Part shown: in pieces, positions 34,640 to 42,344 of the stretch
How the letters are laid out: each line of letters opens with the position of its first letter
How positions within the stretch are numbered: position 1 is the first letter of the stretch
Source of the DNA: Domibacillus aminovorans
GTDB lineage: Bacteria > Bacillota > Bacilli > Bacillales > Domibacillaceae
DNA length: 64,000 nt
Direction of reading: 5' to 3'
Assembly: GCF_001643235.1 (NCBI RefSeq)
Contig: NZ_LQWY01000023.1
Location: 45,423 to 109,422 of the forward strand
Made by a program: the position numbers and the translations under genes
The notes under the pieces: model-generated
What the model was told of the DNA's origin: nothing
What the model saw: only the letters and a program-made list of their open reading frames with translations
Databases searched by the model: none

Positions 34640-35791
34640 ATGATCGTAAATAAAGCGTATAAGTTTCGGATCTATCCTACTAAAAAACAAGAAATCCTTA
34701 TCACCAAAACAATTGGTTGTTCCCGCTTTGTTTTCAATCACTTTCTTTCCAAGTGGAATGATACGTATAAAGAAACAGGTAAAGGATTGACGTATAATAC
34801 GTGTTCTGCTCAATTAACACAACTAAAGAAGCAATTAGTTTGGTTAAAAGAAGTCGATAGTATTGCGGTGCAATCGTCTTTGAAAAATCTAGCTGATTCG
34901 TATTCACGATTTTTCAAAAAACAGAACAAAGCACCACGATTCAAATCTAAAAATAATAACGTGCAGTCCTATACAACAAAGCATACTAACGGCAATATTG
35001 CGATTATTGATAACAAAATCAAACTGCCGAAAATTGGATTAGTGAAATTCGCGAAAACTCGTGAGGTTGAAGGTCGTATTCTTAATGCTACTGTTACATG
35101 TAATCCAAGTGGTAAGTATTTTGTCTCTATCCTTGTCGAAACAAAAGTTGAAAAAAAACCAAAAACAGGTTCATCCGTTGGTATTGACGTTGGATTGAAA
35201 GATTTTGCTATTCTTTCAGATGGAACAGTATATAAGAATCCAAAGTTTTTCCGTTCACTTGAAAAGAAATTGGCGAAAGAGCAACGTATTCTTTCACGTA
35301 GAAAAGAAATGGCCATCAAGCAGAAGCGTAAACTATCCGAATCAAAGAATTATCAAAAACAGCGCATAAAAGTAGCTCGTATTCATGAACGAATGGTCAA
35401 CTCACGCACCGACTACTTGCACAAAATCAGTACCGAGATCATCAAAAACCACGATGTAATCGGCATTGAAGATTTGCAAGTATCGAATATGTTAAAGAAT
35501 CAAAAATTAGCAAAAGCGATCAGTGAAGTATCCTGGTCGCAATTTAGAACGATGCTTGAGTACAAAGCGAAATGGTATGGAAAACAGGTTGTAGCTGTAG
35601 GAAAAACATTCGCAAGTTCTCAACTTTGTTCTTGTTGTGGCTATAAAAATAAAGACGTTAAAAATCTTGTAGTACGTGAATGGACATGTCCAGGTTGTCA
35701 CACTCACCATGATCGAGATATTAACGCAAGTTTGAATCTTCAAAATGAAGCGATCAGACTTCTAACTGTCGGGACGACAGGGTTAGCCTAA
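34640..35791 (+). CDS. tnpB: TnpB RNA-guided nuclease of IS605-type element
   Basis: A 383-residue TnpB with a full catalytic set: Asp183 in [17 protein letters not shown], Glu277 in [11 protein letters not shown], Asp360 in [10 protein letters not shown], and the zinc ribbon [10 protein letters not shown]...CPGCHTHHD. The N-terminus [18 protein letters not shown] is typical. TnpB cuts DNA next to a TAM under guidance of an omega-RNA from the element's right end. ATG 34640 follows AGGTGG. No truncation or frameshift is seen, so it may be active. Confidence 0.93.
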   Translation: MIVNKAYKFRIYPTKKQEILITKTIGCSRFVFNHFLSKWNDTYKETGKGLTYNTCSAQLTQLKKQLVWLKEVDSIAVQSSLKNLADSYSRFFKKQNKAPRFKSKNNNVQSYTTKHTNGNIAIIDNKIKLPKIGLVKFAKTREVEGRILNATVTCNPSGKYFVSILVETKVEKKPKTGSSVGIDVGLKDFAILSDGTVYKNPKFFRSLEKKLAKEQRILSRRKEMAIKQKRKLSESKNYQKQRIKVARIHERMVNSRTDYLHKISTEIIKNHDVIGIEDLQVSNMLKNQKLAKAISEVSWSQFRTMLEYKAKWYGKQVVAVGKTFASSQLCSCCGYKNKDVKNLVVREWTCPGCHTHHDRDINASLNLQNEAIRLLTVGTTGLA

Positions 35792-35895
35792 TTAATAACT
35801 GACGGATACGTTGGTGATCTTAGGAATCCCCCACTTCAAGCAACTCGTAAGAGTGCTAAGTGGTGGGTAGTTCAATACATTGTTCAAAAAGAGAC
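35720..35895 (+). ncRNA. Predicted omega-RNA: scaffold at right end plus guide read from ada
   Basis: The tnpB 3' end and following 84 bases hold the right-end hairpin (35827-35867) ending GGTAGTTCAA, the position where TnpB scaffolds normally pass into the guide. Bases from 35876 on are host ada sequence and would be the guide. The 5' limit is a guess from other IS605 elements. Confidence 0.4.
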
Positions 35896-36512
35896 TTGGC
35901 AAAACACCATCTGGCTATCGAAAAACATACGACCAAAACGTGAACAAGGAGAAGGAGAACTCATTCATGATGAATAAAAAAGAAAAAGTAATCGAGTGGT
36001 CCATTCTAGAATACGGCCAGTGGCAATTATACGCAGCTAAAACGGAAAAGGGACTTTGCTATGTCGGCTTACCTGGGGAATCTTATGAGGAGCTTGAAGC
36101 CTGGATACAAAAACGTTTTCCAGTAGCGTCTCTTGTGGAAAATGAAGAAGCTTTAACGCCGTATATAGATGAGCTACACGAATATTTTAAAGGTAGGCGG
36201 CAATCGTTCTTCCTACCCGTAGATGTAAAAGGAACGCCGTTTCAAGAAGAAATTTGGGAAGCGTTAAAGCAGATTCCTTATGGAAAAACATATTCGTATT
36301 CCGATATTGCCGCGCTCATTCAAAGACCTAAGGCAGTTCGCGCCGTGGGAAGAGCGATTGGTGCTAATCCGGTACTGATCAATGTGCCATGTCATCGTGT
36401 TATTGGAAAGAATGGAGCGATAACTGGTTACCGGGGAGGCGTGGATTTAAAAGAATATCTTCTTCAATTAGAATCGCAAAATGGAGTATGGTACAGTGAG
36501 AACAAAAATTGA
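35876..36512 (+). CDS. adaB: ada, 3' part: end of AraC HTH in frame with O6-methylguanine-DNA methyltransferase
   Basis: After the element the frame continues LFKKRLGKTPSGYRKTYDQ and runs without a stop into a full O6-alkylguanine methyltransferase: FQEEIWEALKQIPYGKTYSY, ARAVGRAIGANP-type block (VRAVGRAIGANPVLINV) and PCHRVIGKNGAITGYRGG with the acceptor Cys. So the uninterrupted gene was an E. coli-like Ada fusion (about 378 residues), unlike the separate adaA/adaB of B. subtilis. An internal ATG at 35967, behind AAGGAGAAGGAG, could still make the methyltransferase alone (181 residues). Confidence 0.85.
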
Positions 36513-36573
36513 ATTGCTCAACTGGGTTCAAAGTAAGGACAACGCTCCTTCATGTTTTTTTACTTGGAAATAG

Positions 36574-36610
36574 AAAAAACCGCTTCAAAAGGTGTGTACT
36601 TTTGAAACGG
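36574..36610 (-). terminator. Terminator of murB
   Basis: On the minus strand CCGTTTCAAAAG pairs with CTTTTGAAGCGG, followed by six T. Confidence 0.8.
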
Positions 36611-36618
36611 AATCGTTT

Positions 36619-37470
36619 TTAATCTTCACCAATAATTTTCACTTCTGTTTCAAGCTCGACGCCGAATTTTTCTCGTACTGTATCTTGTGCATGCTGAATT
36701 AATTTCAAATAATCAGTTGAGGAAGCACCGTCCACATTCACAATGAATCCGGCATGTTTCGTTGAAATTTCGGCGCCGCCAATACGCGCGCCCTGCAGGC
36801 CGCTGTCTTGAATTAATTTGCCAGCAAAATAACCGGTTGGCCGTTTAAAGACACTTCCGCACGATGGGTATTCAAGCGGCTGTTTTGCTTCGCGAAGCGC
36901 TGTGAAAGTATCCATCTCTTCTTTAATTTTTGCATGCTCACCAGGCTGCAGTTCAAACAGAGCTTCTACAATAATGTAGTCTTTCTCGGTAAAGACACTT
37001 TTACGATACCCGAAATGAAAGTCTTTTTCTTCTAAATCAATAAGTTCGCCCGAATGAGAAAAAACGGTCGCTTTTTTTAAAACGGTCGATGTTTCGCCGC
37101 CATATGCACCGGCATTCATGACAAGCGCCCCTCCAACAGAGCCAGGAATTCCACAGGCAAACTCGAGGCCAGTCAGATGATGCTCTAATGCCGTATGTGA
37201 TACATCAATAATTTTTGCGCCGCTTCCGGCAATTATTTGATTGCCTTCTACAGCAATCGTATTAAAATGCTCAAGTGTAATAACGATCCCACGCAGCCCT
37301 TTATCCCGCACAAGCACATTCGAACCGTTTCCTAAAACAGTAAGTGGAATGTGATACGACTGTGCATATTCGATGACCAATTGAAGATCTTGTATATGTT
37401 TTGGCTTAATGAAAATGTCTGCCGTGCCGCCTGTTTTTGTATATGTGTGCTTCCATAAAGGGAAGAACAA
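36619..37470 (-). CDS. murB: UDP-N-acetylenolpyruvoylglucosamine reductase MurB, start codon unclear
   Basis: A peptidoglycan precursor enzyme with an FAD domain (LTVLGNGSNVLVRDKGLRG, LEFACGIPGSVGGALVMNAG) and the C-terminal MurB domain (YPSCGSVFKRPTGYFAGKLI, HAGFIVNVDGASS). TTG 37470 is the first standard start but has no ribosome site and cuts off a plausible N-terminus. The frame stays open to 37539 and reads IDALQIVNELKTKIDE, with AAGGATGGTGA placed 6 bases before an ATC codon at 37530; that start gives exactly 303 residues, the usual MurB length. Confidence 0.85.
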   Translation of the reverse strand: MFFPLWKHTYTKTGGTADIFIKPKHIQDLQLVIEYAQSYHIPLTVLGNGSNVLVRDKGLRGIVITLEHFNTIAVEGNQIIAGSGAKIIDVSHTALEHHLTGLEFACGIPGSVGGALVMNAGAYGGETSTVLKKATVFSHSGELIDLEEKDFHFGYRKSVFTEKDYIIVEALFELQPGEHAKIKEEMDTFTALREAKQPLEYPSCGSVFKRPTGYFAGKLIQDSGLQGARIGGAEISTKHAGFIVNVDGASSTDYLKLIQHAQDTVREKFGVELETEVKIIGED

Positions 37471-37687
37471 CTCAATCGTTTTTTCATCTATCTTCGTTTT
37501 TAATTCATTTACAATCTGCAGCGCATCGATAGCTGCTCACCATCCTTTTTATTTGATCATTCTTATTATAAAGGATATGGCGCCATTCGTTAATTAAATG
37601 GCGAATAATAATTAGACTTAACGCATTTATGACAGCTTATGCGCCAGTACGAGCAATGGTTTATCTTTTTTATAAAGGGATGGTAGT

Positions 37688-37810
37688 ATGGAAGAAGATG
37701 ATGGACGATTGCGGGTTTCTTCGTATACAAAACCGTTACAGATGAACCGGAAGACGATCTATAACGCCATCCATCCCTTGTCCTATACAGGTTTATTCTT
37801 TCTTATATAA
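37688..37810 (+). CDS. Possible 40-residue peptide
   Basis: AAAGGGATGG stands 4 bases before ATG 37688 of a frame starting MEEDDGRLRVSSYTKPLQMN and ending in a hydrophobic tail SYTGLFFLI. Ribosome site and length are acceptable, but no likeness is known and no clear promoter or terminator flanks it. The rest of 37540-37960 shows no other gene. Confidence 0.3.
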   Translation: MEEDDGRLRVSSYTKPLQMNRKTIYNAIHPLSYTGLFFLI

Positions 37811-37961
37811 GAATGTTACAGATAAAAGGATACATAACATGATAAAAAGTAACGAATGACGAAAATGAAAATGGACAAAGTGTCGGTAGAGGGAATCTGT
37901 AACGTCGATGGTGCGTTCGTCTGCACGTATGTGTTAAGAAAAAACAAAAGGATGGATAATG

Positions 37962-38939
37962 ATGAAAATAGAACGAGATGGACAGACTGTTTTTCCGGTG
38001 ATCGTTTCGAACTCTTCCAGTTTGAAAAGCGTGAATTTCTTTTTGCTCAAGGAAAGAGAGATGCTTTATTTGATCGATGCTGGCATGAACGATGAAGCAT
38101 GCTGGAATACACTCCTACATACGCTCGAAGTAAATAATCTTTCACTTAGCGATTTAACCGGTATTATATTGACACATCATCACATTGATCATGTAGGACT
38201 TGTCGATCGAATTGTCTCACGCCATCCAATACCCGTTTTCGTTCACAAGGAGGCTGTTCCACGTTTAAAACGGGAACCAGCTTTTTTGGAGAAAAGAGCC
38301 GATTTCTTTGAAAAACTGTACAAAGAGATGGGATGCGGGGAAGCCGGTGAACAGCAGGCTCGTTTTGTTAGAGAGGCCATTGAAAAAAATAAGGACAACG
38401 CGCTGCAAGCCAGTTTAACACCGATCGAGGATGACTTTTTGACAAGTCTTTCATTACGTATCATCGAAACGCCTGGTCATGCGCCGGATCAAATGGCGCT
38501 TTATGATGAGAAAAGGGGATGGCTGTTCGGAGGTGATTTGCTGATCAGCCACATATCGAGCAATGCGCTAGTTGAACCGGATTCTTCAGGTAATCGAATG
38601 ATGACACTTGTCCAGCATAGGAATTCCATGAAAAAATGTCTGGATTTAAAAATGAATATCGTTTTCCCAGGACACGGGACGTTAATTGAAAACGGGGAAT
38701 CATTGATTCAAAATCGGTTAAGCCGCATCGATAAAAAAGCGGGGAAATTTGTTTCTTTTATTGAAAACGGTTCGGCTACAGCAGCTGAAATCGCCTTACG
38801 TTATTATAAAAATGTTTATTACGATCAGTTTTCTCTCGTTATGTCGGAAGTGATCGGTCATCTTGATTATTTGGAAAACCGGGGACATGTTGCGAAAATA
38901 AAGGTGGATGGTGTGTGGCAATATACAATTCAGCCGTAA
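37962..38939 (+). CDS. MBL-fold metallo-hydrolase, YqjP-like
   Basis: The metal-binding motif ILTHHHIDHVGL (HxHxDH), then ETPGHAPDQMALYDE with its His, GGDLLIS with the bridging Asp, and FPGHGTLIENGE with the last His make a complete two-metal site. A C-terminal winged-helix extension (residues 240-325, ending YLENRGHVAKIKVDGVWQY) resembles the LACTB2 branch. Substrate unknown. Tandem ATGs 37959/37962 follow AGGATGG; I take the second for spacing. Confidence 0.85.
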   Translation: MKIERDGQTVFPVIVSNSSSLKSVNFFLLKEREMLYLIDAGMNDEACWNTLLHTLEVNNLSLSDLTGIILTHHHIDHVGLVDRIVSRHPIPVFVHKEAVPRLKREPAFLEKRADFFEKLYKEMGCGEAGEQQARFVREAIEKNKDNALQASLTPIEDDFLTSLSLRIIETPGHAPDQMALYDEKRGWLFGGDLLISHISSNALVEPDSSGNRMMTLVQHRNSMKKCLDLKMNIVFPGHGTLIENGESLIQNRLSRIDKKAGKFVSFIENGSATAAEIALRYYKNVYYDQFSLVMSEVIGHLDYLENRGHVAKIKVDGVWQYTIQP

Positions 38940-39028
38940 TAAAAAGTTTATTTTACATAAGTATGCAAAAAACTCGATAACCGGTCAGAAATGAGGTGGA
39001 CTGGTCATAAAACTTGATAAACAAGCAG

Positions 39029-39060
39029 AACCCCCTTAAGCACGGTGCTTAGGGGGTTTT
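39029..39060. terminator. Shared hairpin terminator between MBL and PfkB genes
   Basis: AACCCCCTTAAGCAC pairs with GTGCTTAGGGGGTT, then TT; it overlaps the last codons of the convergent kinase gene and may work for both. Confidence 0.75.
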
Positions 39061-40020
39061 GAGCATGTCTTCAATTTGATTTTTAGAAGGCAATGATGAA
39101 ATCGCGCCTTTTCCGGTTGTCGAAATTGCACCAGCTGCGTTAGCGAAGGCCAGGATGGAATGGCCGTGGTGTGCGAGAACAGCAGAGAGTCCTTTTTGAT
39201 CTGCCCCAGCTTCAAGCAGTAGATACAGCAATGCACCAATAAAAGCATCACCGGCTCCGGTGGTGTCCTGTACGTCAACAGAATAACCGCTAGAATCAAT
39301 TGTTATATCCTGTACATAAAGCGTTGCACCGGCAGCCCCTTTCGTATAAATAACCGTCTGTACATCACCGACAAACAGCGACGCAATCGCTTTATCCTCG
39401 TCCTCTATTCCCGCTATAAAAGCAAGCTCTTCATCGGAAATTTTCACGATATGTGCTTTAGGAATAAACTCGAGAATGGTTTCGCGGCACGCATCGGGGC
39501 TGTCCCAGAGCGGCAGGCGTACGTTTGGATCGAAGCTGATTAAGGCGCCGCTTTCTTTTGCTGATTGCATCGCTTTTACATGGGCCTGCTTCATCGGGCT
39601 GTCGACTAAATCAACCGAACAAAAATGCAAAATATCGCCAGCTTCAAAGATTGACTCATCCACTTCATCAGCCGTCAAAAGCAAATCTGCAGACGGCTTC
39701 CGGTAAAATGAAAAATCACGTTCGCCGTCATCTCGAAGTGAAACGAATGCGAGCCCTGTATTTGCTTCATGTGTGCGAATGACATGTCTTGTATCCACGC
39801 CAGTTTCTTCTAATTTTTCTAATAAAAAATCACCAAATGCATCCGCTCCGAGCTTCGTGATCATCTTAGAGTGGCCACCCAGTTTGGCAACGGCTGCTGC
39901 TACATTTGCGGGTGCACCGCCAGGAGCTCGTTCAAACGACACGACATCTTTCAATGCCCGTCCTTTTTGAAGCGGAATAAAGTCAATCAATACTTCACCA
40001 ATTGAATATAACGTACCCAT
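39049..40020 (-). CDS. PfkB-family carbohydrate kinase, fructokinase-like
   Basis: The N-terminal signature is SFERAPGGAPANVAAAVAKL and the ATP/anion-hole signature is VQDTTGAGDAFIGALLYLL with the catalytic Asp. Length 323 and the opening LYSIGEVLIDFIPLQKG fit fructokinases such as B. subtilis YdjE. It would phosphorylate fructose or a similar sugar. GGGAGA precedes the ATG. It is monocistronic with no sugar transporter beside it. Confidence 0.85.
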   Translation of the reverse strand: MGTLYSIGEVLIDFIPLQKGRALKDVVSFERAPGGAPANVAAAVAKLGGHSKMITKLGADAFGDFLLEKLEETGVDTRHVIRTHEANTGLAFVSLRDDGERDFSFYRKPSADLLLTADEVDESIFEAGDILHFCSVDLVDSPMKQAHVKAMQSAKESGALISFDPNVRLPLWDSPDACRETILEFIPKAHIVKISDEELAFIAGIEDEDKAIASLFVGDVQTVIYTKGAAGATLYVQDITIDSSGYSVDVQDTTGAGDAFIGALLYLLLEAGADQKGLSAVLAHHGHSILAFANAAGAISTTGKGAISSLPSKNQIEDMLKTP

Positions 40021-40092
40021 CTCTCATTCTCCCATCTATTTTAAGACACGAGTTCATCCAGCAATATATGAAATTGTTAGAGACTGTCTTTT

Positions 40093-40105
40093 GTATAAAT
40101 TATAC
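40093..40105 (-). promoter_or_regulatory. Promoter -10 with palindrome for the kinase gene
   Basis: Reverse strand TATAAT at 40104-40099 lies inside the odd palindrome GTATAAATTATAC. The -35 (TGATTT) is poor, so a regulator may act here. Confidence 0.4.
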
Positions 40106-40263
40106 ACGATTTAAGTTGCGAAAATCATTTTTCGCTATAAAGAATGGTGTTTGGCTAAAGTATTATCAACTTTAGATAAGATCTCTTCGGAAAGTTGACA
40201 TAAAACAAACAAAAATATAATATGTTTATTAATAGAGAAACTTATTTAGGTGGTGTTTGGTTA

Positions 40264-41010
40264 ATGGGTGTTTCGGAACGTTTTTGGAATGCGCCGCTAG
40301 ATGAATTAAAGCGGGGGTATGTAGAAGAAAAAAAGAACTTTCTTTGTTTGCTTTGCGGAACAAAAGTTGAAAAGGGACTTATTTATCCGGAGAAAGAAGT
40401 CTTATATGAAGCAGAGCGATATATGCAGCTTCACATAGAGCAATCGCATGAATCAGTATTTGATTACATTATAGGCATGGATAAAAAACTGACTGGCTTA
40501 ACGGAGCATCAAAATAATCTAATGCGTCTTTTTTATGAAGGAAAAAATGATAAAGAAGTACAGAAAGAGATGGGAATTGGCAGTGCGTCGACAATCCGGA
40601 ATCACCGTTTTGTGCTGAAAGAAAAAGAACGTCAGGCGAAAATGTTTTTGGCATTAATGGAGCTGCTAAAAGAAAAAGATGCCCATGCGCCGTCGCTCGT
40701 GCCGCCTCATCAAAAAGCGAAGATGATTGACAGCCGCTATGATGTAACGGAAGAGGAGCAGGCAAAGACGATTGCGAAATTTATGCCGGATGGTGTACTG
40801 CTTACGTTTCCACCAAAAGAAAAACAGCGCCTCATTGTCATGAGAAAAGTTGCCAAGAAGTTTTCTGTAGGGCAGACTTATAACGAAAAAGAAGTGAACG
40901 AAATCATCGCTGCGATTTTTGATGATTACGTCAAAGTAAGACGGTATTTAATCGAATATGGATTTTTAAGAAGAAGATCAGACGGCAGTGCCTACTGGGT
41001 GAATGAGTAA
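40264..41010 (+). CDS. DUF2087 protein with LuxR-like HTH region
   Basis: A 248-residue soluble protein. Residues 15-65 hold a CLLCGTKVEKGLIYP cysteine pair and a conserved His, the middle (LTEHQNNLMRLFYEGKNDKE, then SASTIRNHRFVLKEK) resembles a LuxR-type HTH, and the C-terminus (KFMPDGVLLTFPPKEKQRLI, DYVKVRRYLIEYGFLRRRSD) is the DUF2087 fold. Probably a transcription regulator; target unknown. ATG 40264 follows TAGGTGGTG. Coupled to the GIY-YIG gene downstream. Confidence 0.8.
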   Translation: MGVSERFWNAPLDELKRGYVEEKKNFLCLLCGTKVEKGLIYPEKEVLYEAERYMQLHIEQSHESVFDYIIGMDKKLTGLTEHQNNLMRLFYEGKNDKEVQKEMGIGSASTIRNHRFVLKEKERQAKMFLALMELLKEKDAHAPSLVPPHQKAKMIDSRYDVTEEEQAKTIAKFMPDGVLLTFPPKEKQRLIVMRKVAKKFSVGQTYNEKEVNEIIAAIFDDYVKVRRYLIEYGFLRRRSDGSAYWVNE

Positions 41011-41024
41011 TGGAGGAAAGTAAA

Positions 41025-41375
41025 ATGGACCGCAAAAAAGAATTGAAACAGCAATATAAAGAAACAACAATAGAAGCAGGGATTTATCAAATCAAAAATA
41101 TGGTGAACGGTAAGACTTTCATTGCAAGCACACGGAATTTAAAAACATTGAACGGACGCAAGTTTGAACTTGAAGCCGGTTCAAGTACACATAAAGAGCT
41201 GCAAAAAGAGTGGAATGAGTTCGGAAAGGATTCATTTGAATTCGACGTGCTTGAAGTATTAAAAAAGAAAGAAAACGGCTTTTTTGATGAAAAAAGGGAA
41301 CTCGAGAAGCTAGAAGAGAAGTGGCTGGAAAAATTACAGCCGTATGGAGAGAACGGATATAATAAAGTGAAGTGA
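41025..41375 (+). CDS. GIY-YIG nuclease family protein
   Basis: A 116-residue protein with AGIYQIKNMVNGKTFIAST, in which the GIY part is kept and the YIG part is replaced by FIA, then the Arg (TRNLKTLNGRKFEL) and the Glu helix (EKLEEKWLEKLQPYGENGYN). Such DUF2087-partnered proteins are widespread in Bacillus; nuclease activity is not proven. ATG 41025 follows TGGAGGAAAG; 14 bases separate it from the DUF2087 gene, so they form an operon. Confidence 0.8.
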   Translation: MDRKKELKQQYKETTIEAGIYQIKNMVNGKTFIASTRNLKTLNGRKFELEAGSSTHKELQKEWNEFGKDSFEFDVLEVLKKKENGFFDEKRELEKLEEKWLEKLQPYGENGYNKVK

Positions 41376-41433
41376 AGACTAATTTTCTGGAAAAAGGGTA
41401 GACACTGTATGAAAGCAAAATGGGAGGAATTCA

Positions 41434-41511
41434 ATGACGAATATAAAAGTACTTATTTTGAATGCTTCACAGATGAATAGAGCACGAAATGAAAAAAGCG
41501 ATCGAATTTAG
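41434..41511 (+). pseudogene. 25-codon stub resembling a flavodoxin-fold reductase start
   Basis: GGGAGGAATTCA precedes an ATG and the peptide MTNIKVLILNASQMNRARNE, whose first 12 residues look like the opening of NADPH-quinone or azo-reductases (KVLILNAS). It runs straight into the stem of a terminator and stops, so only the first strand is left. Confidence 0.4.
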
Positions 41512-41523
41512 ATCGCTTTTTTC
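41491..41523 (+). terminator. Terminator after the GIY-YIG unit
   Basis: GAAAAAAGCGATC pairs with GATCGCTTTTTTC around a 7-base loop. Confidence 0.85.
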
Positions 41524-41555
41524 ATTTTTTTTATAGACATTTATTTAGGAACCAC

Positions 41556-41572
41556 ATATAATTTAAATAAAT
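41556..41572 (+). repeat. 17-bp direct repeat, copy A
   Basis: ATATAATTTAAATAAAT occurs here and again at 41798-41814, on either side of the broken Rrf2 gene. Confidence 0.7.
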
Positions 41573-41613
41573 CTTATCGAATTAGTAGGTTTTGGGGAAA
41601 GGAGGAACTCAAA

Positions 41614-41803
41614 ATAAAAGTATCTAGTCGTGGAGAGTATGCGCTGCGTGCTTTAATCGTACTTGGACAGAAGAAAAGAGTTAATGTCGATCAGTGAAAT
41701 TTCTGAAAAGACACTTATGACAGACACGATCGCTTACGTGTTAGAACAAACGACACTGGATGATTTACTGCAAGGCAAATTGCGGCCAGTTGTACCAATA
41801 TAA
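41614..41803 (+). pseudogene. Broken Rrf2-family regulator gene
   Basis: GGAGG stands before an ATA codon where a start should be, then KVSSRGEYALRALIVLGQKK, the start of the Rrf2 DNA-binding domain. A frameshift near 41675 is followed by ELMSISEISEKT in another frame, and then the text jumps to a C-terminal-like tail (YVLEQTTLDDLLQGKLRPVV). So start codon, frame and about 80 middle residues are all lost. Rrf2 proteins such as CymR repress sulfur assimilation; this one lies directly before the sulfate operon. Confidence 0.75.
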
Positions 41804-41814
41804 TTTAAATAAAT
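41798..41814 (+). repeat. 17-bp direct repeat, copy B
   Basis: Identical to 41556-41572; it begins inside the last codons of the Rrf2 relic. Confidence 0.7.
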
Positions 41815-41836
41815 TCAATTTTTTGAAAAAAACGTA

Positions 41837-41865
41837 TAGACATGTTATAAAGGATGCGCTATAAT
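41837..41865 (+). promoter_or_regulatory. Sigma-A promoter of the yezD-sulfate operon
   Basis: TAGACA at 41837-41842, 17-base spacer, perfect TATAAT at 41860-41865, giving a leader of about 175 bases before yezD. Confidence 0.75.
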
Positions 41866-41927
41866 CCAATTAATCAAATAAAACAAACCTAAATACTTGG
41901 TTATAAAAAAACTACATACAAAAGACT

Positions 41928-41999
41928 GCCGATCAGACAACTGAAGGCTCCTTGCAATCTAAACGTTTTTTTGAATGTAGATTACTTGGAGCCTTTTTT
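41928..41999 (+). promoter_or_regulatory. Repeated RNA attenuator, copy 1 (leader of yezD)
   Basis: A small hairpin, stem GCC/GGC, asymmetric GA/A, stem TCAG/CTGA, loop ACAA (41928-41948), overlaps the 5' arm of a terminator: AAGGCTCC (41944-41951) pairs with GGAGCCTT (41988-41995), extended inside by AATCTA/TAGATT and followed by T6. The two folds share AAGGC and exclude each other. Confidence 0.65.
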
Positions 42000-42048
42000 G
42001 TGCAAAAGTCGACTGATATAGTCAAGATTAAAAATGGAGGGGAACGAC

Positions 42049-42240
42049 ATGTCAGAAAAAAGAATTGATGATCAGTGGATTGAGCGTATTGTGCAGTCGC
42101 TAAAGGGAATTGAATACGGATCGGTGGAAATTGTCATACATGATTCGCAAATTACACAAATTGACCGGCTGGAAAAGCAGCGGTTTCCTTTGAAGAAAAG
42201 TCAGGCATTTGAAAGACCAAAACAAATAAGAATTCAATAA
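42049..42240 (+). CDS. yezD: YezD-family small protein (DUF2292)
   Basis: A 63-residue protein, MSEKRIDDQWIERIVQSLKG, then IEYGSVEIVIHDSQITQIDR and EKQRFPL, the YezD/DUF2292 pattern (YGSV.I.IHD..I.QI...EK.R). The family is found beside sulfate and thiosulfate assimilation genes in many bacteria; its task is unknown. ATG 42049 follows GGAGGGG. It is flanked on both sides by copies of the RNA attenuator. Confidence 0.8.
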   Translation: MSEKRIDDQWIERIVQSLKGIEYGSVEIVIHDSQITQIDRLEKQRFPLKKSQAFERPKQIRIQ

Positions 42241-42243
42241 AAA

Positions 42244-42309
42244 GCCGATCAGACAGACTGAAGGCAGACTTTTTTAATAAGTAAATATTAAATAAAGTCT
42301 GCCTTTTTT
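42244..42309 (+). promoter_or_regulatory. Repeated RNA attenuator, copy 2 (yezD to binding-protein gene)
   Basis: The same hairpin, GCC/GGC, GA/A, TCAG/CTGA, loop ACAGA (42244-42265), starts 4 bases after yezD. Its 3' arm AAGGC opens the terminator AAGGCAGACTTT / AAAGTCTGCCTT with T6 (42261-42309). Confidence 0.65.
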
Positions 42310-42344
42310 ATATGAAAATAAACAGGTGAGAGGGGTTTTACACG

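Larger units (their letters stand above)
34309..35875 (+). mobile_element. IS200/IS605-type element with tnpB only (no tnpA), inserted in ada
   Basis: Rejoining 34308 to 35876 restores ada in frame as PYF-I-TLFKKRLGKTPS, matching known AdaA (..APYFITLFKKKTGQTP..), so the ends are set within one base and there is no target duplication. The left flank is TTTAT, the probable target/TAM. Imperfect end hairpins are present: left around CCCTCATCTTC and GAAGTGGGGGG (34330-34380), right CCCCCACTT with AAGTGGTGGG (35827-35867). It carries tnpB and a divergent ribbon-helix-helix gene, and no Y1 transposase, so movement needs a TnpA in trans. Confidence 0.85.

Noticed and set aside
34406..34813. Long minus-strand frame of 135 codons over the tnpB start
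   Set aside because: Only the last 50 residues look like protein and have a ribosome site; the first 85 are antisense to tnpB.
37856..38095. 79-codon frame overlapping the MBL gene start
   Set aside because: Shadow of the hydrolase gene in another phase; codon use and ribosome site favour the hydrolase frame.
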